Assembly: GCA_013349485.1 (NCBI GenBank)
Contig: DUZM01000264.1
Coordinates: forward strand, 1 to 6,672
DNA from: Candidatus Hydrogenedentota bacterium
GTDB lineage: Bacteria > Hydrogenedentota > Hydrogenedentia > Hydrogenedentales > SLHB01
Reading direction: 5' to 3'
DNA length: 6,672 bases
Positions within the stretch are counted from its first letter, which is position 1; every line of letters starts with the position of its first letter. Positions 6,276-6,672 of this stretch are shown in pieces. The position numbers and the translations under genes are program-made. The notes beneath the pieces were generated by a model that ran no database searches, had not been told where the DNA came from, and saw only the letters and a program-made list of their open reading frames with translations.

Positions 6276-6672
6276 GAACGGACGCCACAACGCGAAAACG
6301 CAAGCACAAGAAGCAGAGCTACTGGCGGATTGTGGCACGCCAGTTTGCCAGAAACCCCTTGGCCATTGTTGGCTTGGTTTATATCCTTTTCCTGTTCCTG
6401 GTCGCGATCAGTGCGCCATTGCTCGCCAACGACGTTCCCCTGTACATGGTTAAAGACGGTAAATCGTATTGGCTGCCTGCACTTATCACATACAAGGATC
6501 TCCTGGCCGAGAACATGTACAAGAACTTCTCTCGGTGGGAACCCGGGGAGGGCGAACGTGCGACGCGCCCGCCAGTGCCTTTTTCCCCGCTGGCGCAGGA
6601 CCTCCGCCGCCGAAAGAAACCGCCGGCAACGCCGCACCTGGCGAAGCCCCCCCCCGACACGCCCAATCCACG
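6272..6672 (+). CDS. ABC transporter permease, DppC/OppC type, 3' end cut by the window
   Basis: Second membrane subunit of the same importer. GTG 6272 overlaps the stop of the previous gene as GTGA, the usual sign of translational coupling, with GAGG at 6257-6260 upstream. The 133 visible codons start with a very basic tail (RKRKHKKQ, 8-15), then RNPLAIVG and one membrane helix (about 30-48) ending in SAPLLA, the OppC N-terminal domain. A long extracytoplasmic segment with PPVPFSP (100-106) and a Pro-rich stretch follows. Family knowledge places the HWLGTDDLGRD motif just beyond the cut. The segment between first helix and that motif is longer than in E. coli DppC, as in a subset of OppC-like proteins. 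A run of nine C (6647-6655) lies in frame. Confidence 0.9.
   Translation, partial: MRTDATTRKRKHKKQSYWRIVARQFARNPLAIVGLVYILFLFLVAISAPLLANDVPLYMVKDGKSYWLPALITYKDLLAENMYKNFSRWEPGEGERATRPPVPFSPLAQDLRRRKKPPATPHLAKPPPDTPNP

Overview
The window looks like chromosomal DNA of a GC-rich, Gram-negative-type bacterium. It carries a lipobox lipoprotein, sigma70-like promoter boxes and many GTG/TTG starts. Nothing in it fixes the phylum: an uncultured planctomycete-like or other deep-branching lineage is a guess from style only. No tRNA, rRNA, CRISPR array, transposase or phage gene is visible.

Two divergent transcription blocks meet near position 3450. To the left, on the minus strand, lie a strong promoter (TTGACA, 18 bp, TAGACT), a long ribosomal L10 leader with an intrinsic terminator, rplJ (L10), rplL (L7/L12), a probable terminator, and then a CLC chloride channel gene with a C-terminal CBS pair that runs off the left edge. 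To the right, on the plus strand, lies an ABC importer operon of the peptide (Opp/Dpp) type: a solute-binding lipoprotein, the first permease, and the second permease, which overlaps the first by four bases (GTGA) and runs off the right edge. ATPase genes would be expected beyond the window.

The best regulatory story is the rplJL leader. It holds the recognisable L10-binding element. It also has an 11-base segment (3347-3357) that can pair fully, with one G-U, with part of the terminator stem 70 bases downstream (3271-3281). This looks like an L10-controlled attenuator with mutually exclusive helices. A dRS3-like mobile palindrome and a second hairpin sit between that terminator and the rplJ start.

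Other points of note: rplJL is detached from its usual neighbours rplKA (upstream) and rpoBC (downstream). The CLC protein has valine in place of both glutamates used by CLC proton exchangers, which predicts a passive channel. I see no wholly new system; the notable items are unusual arrangements of known parts.
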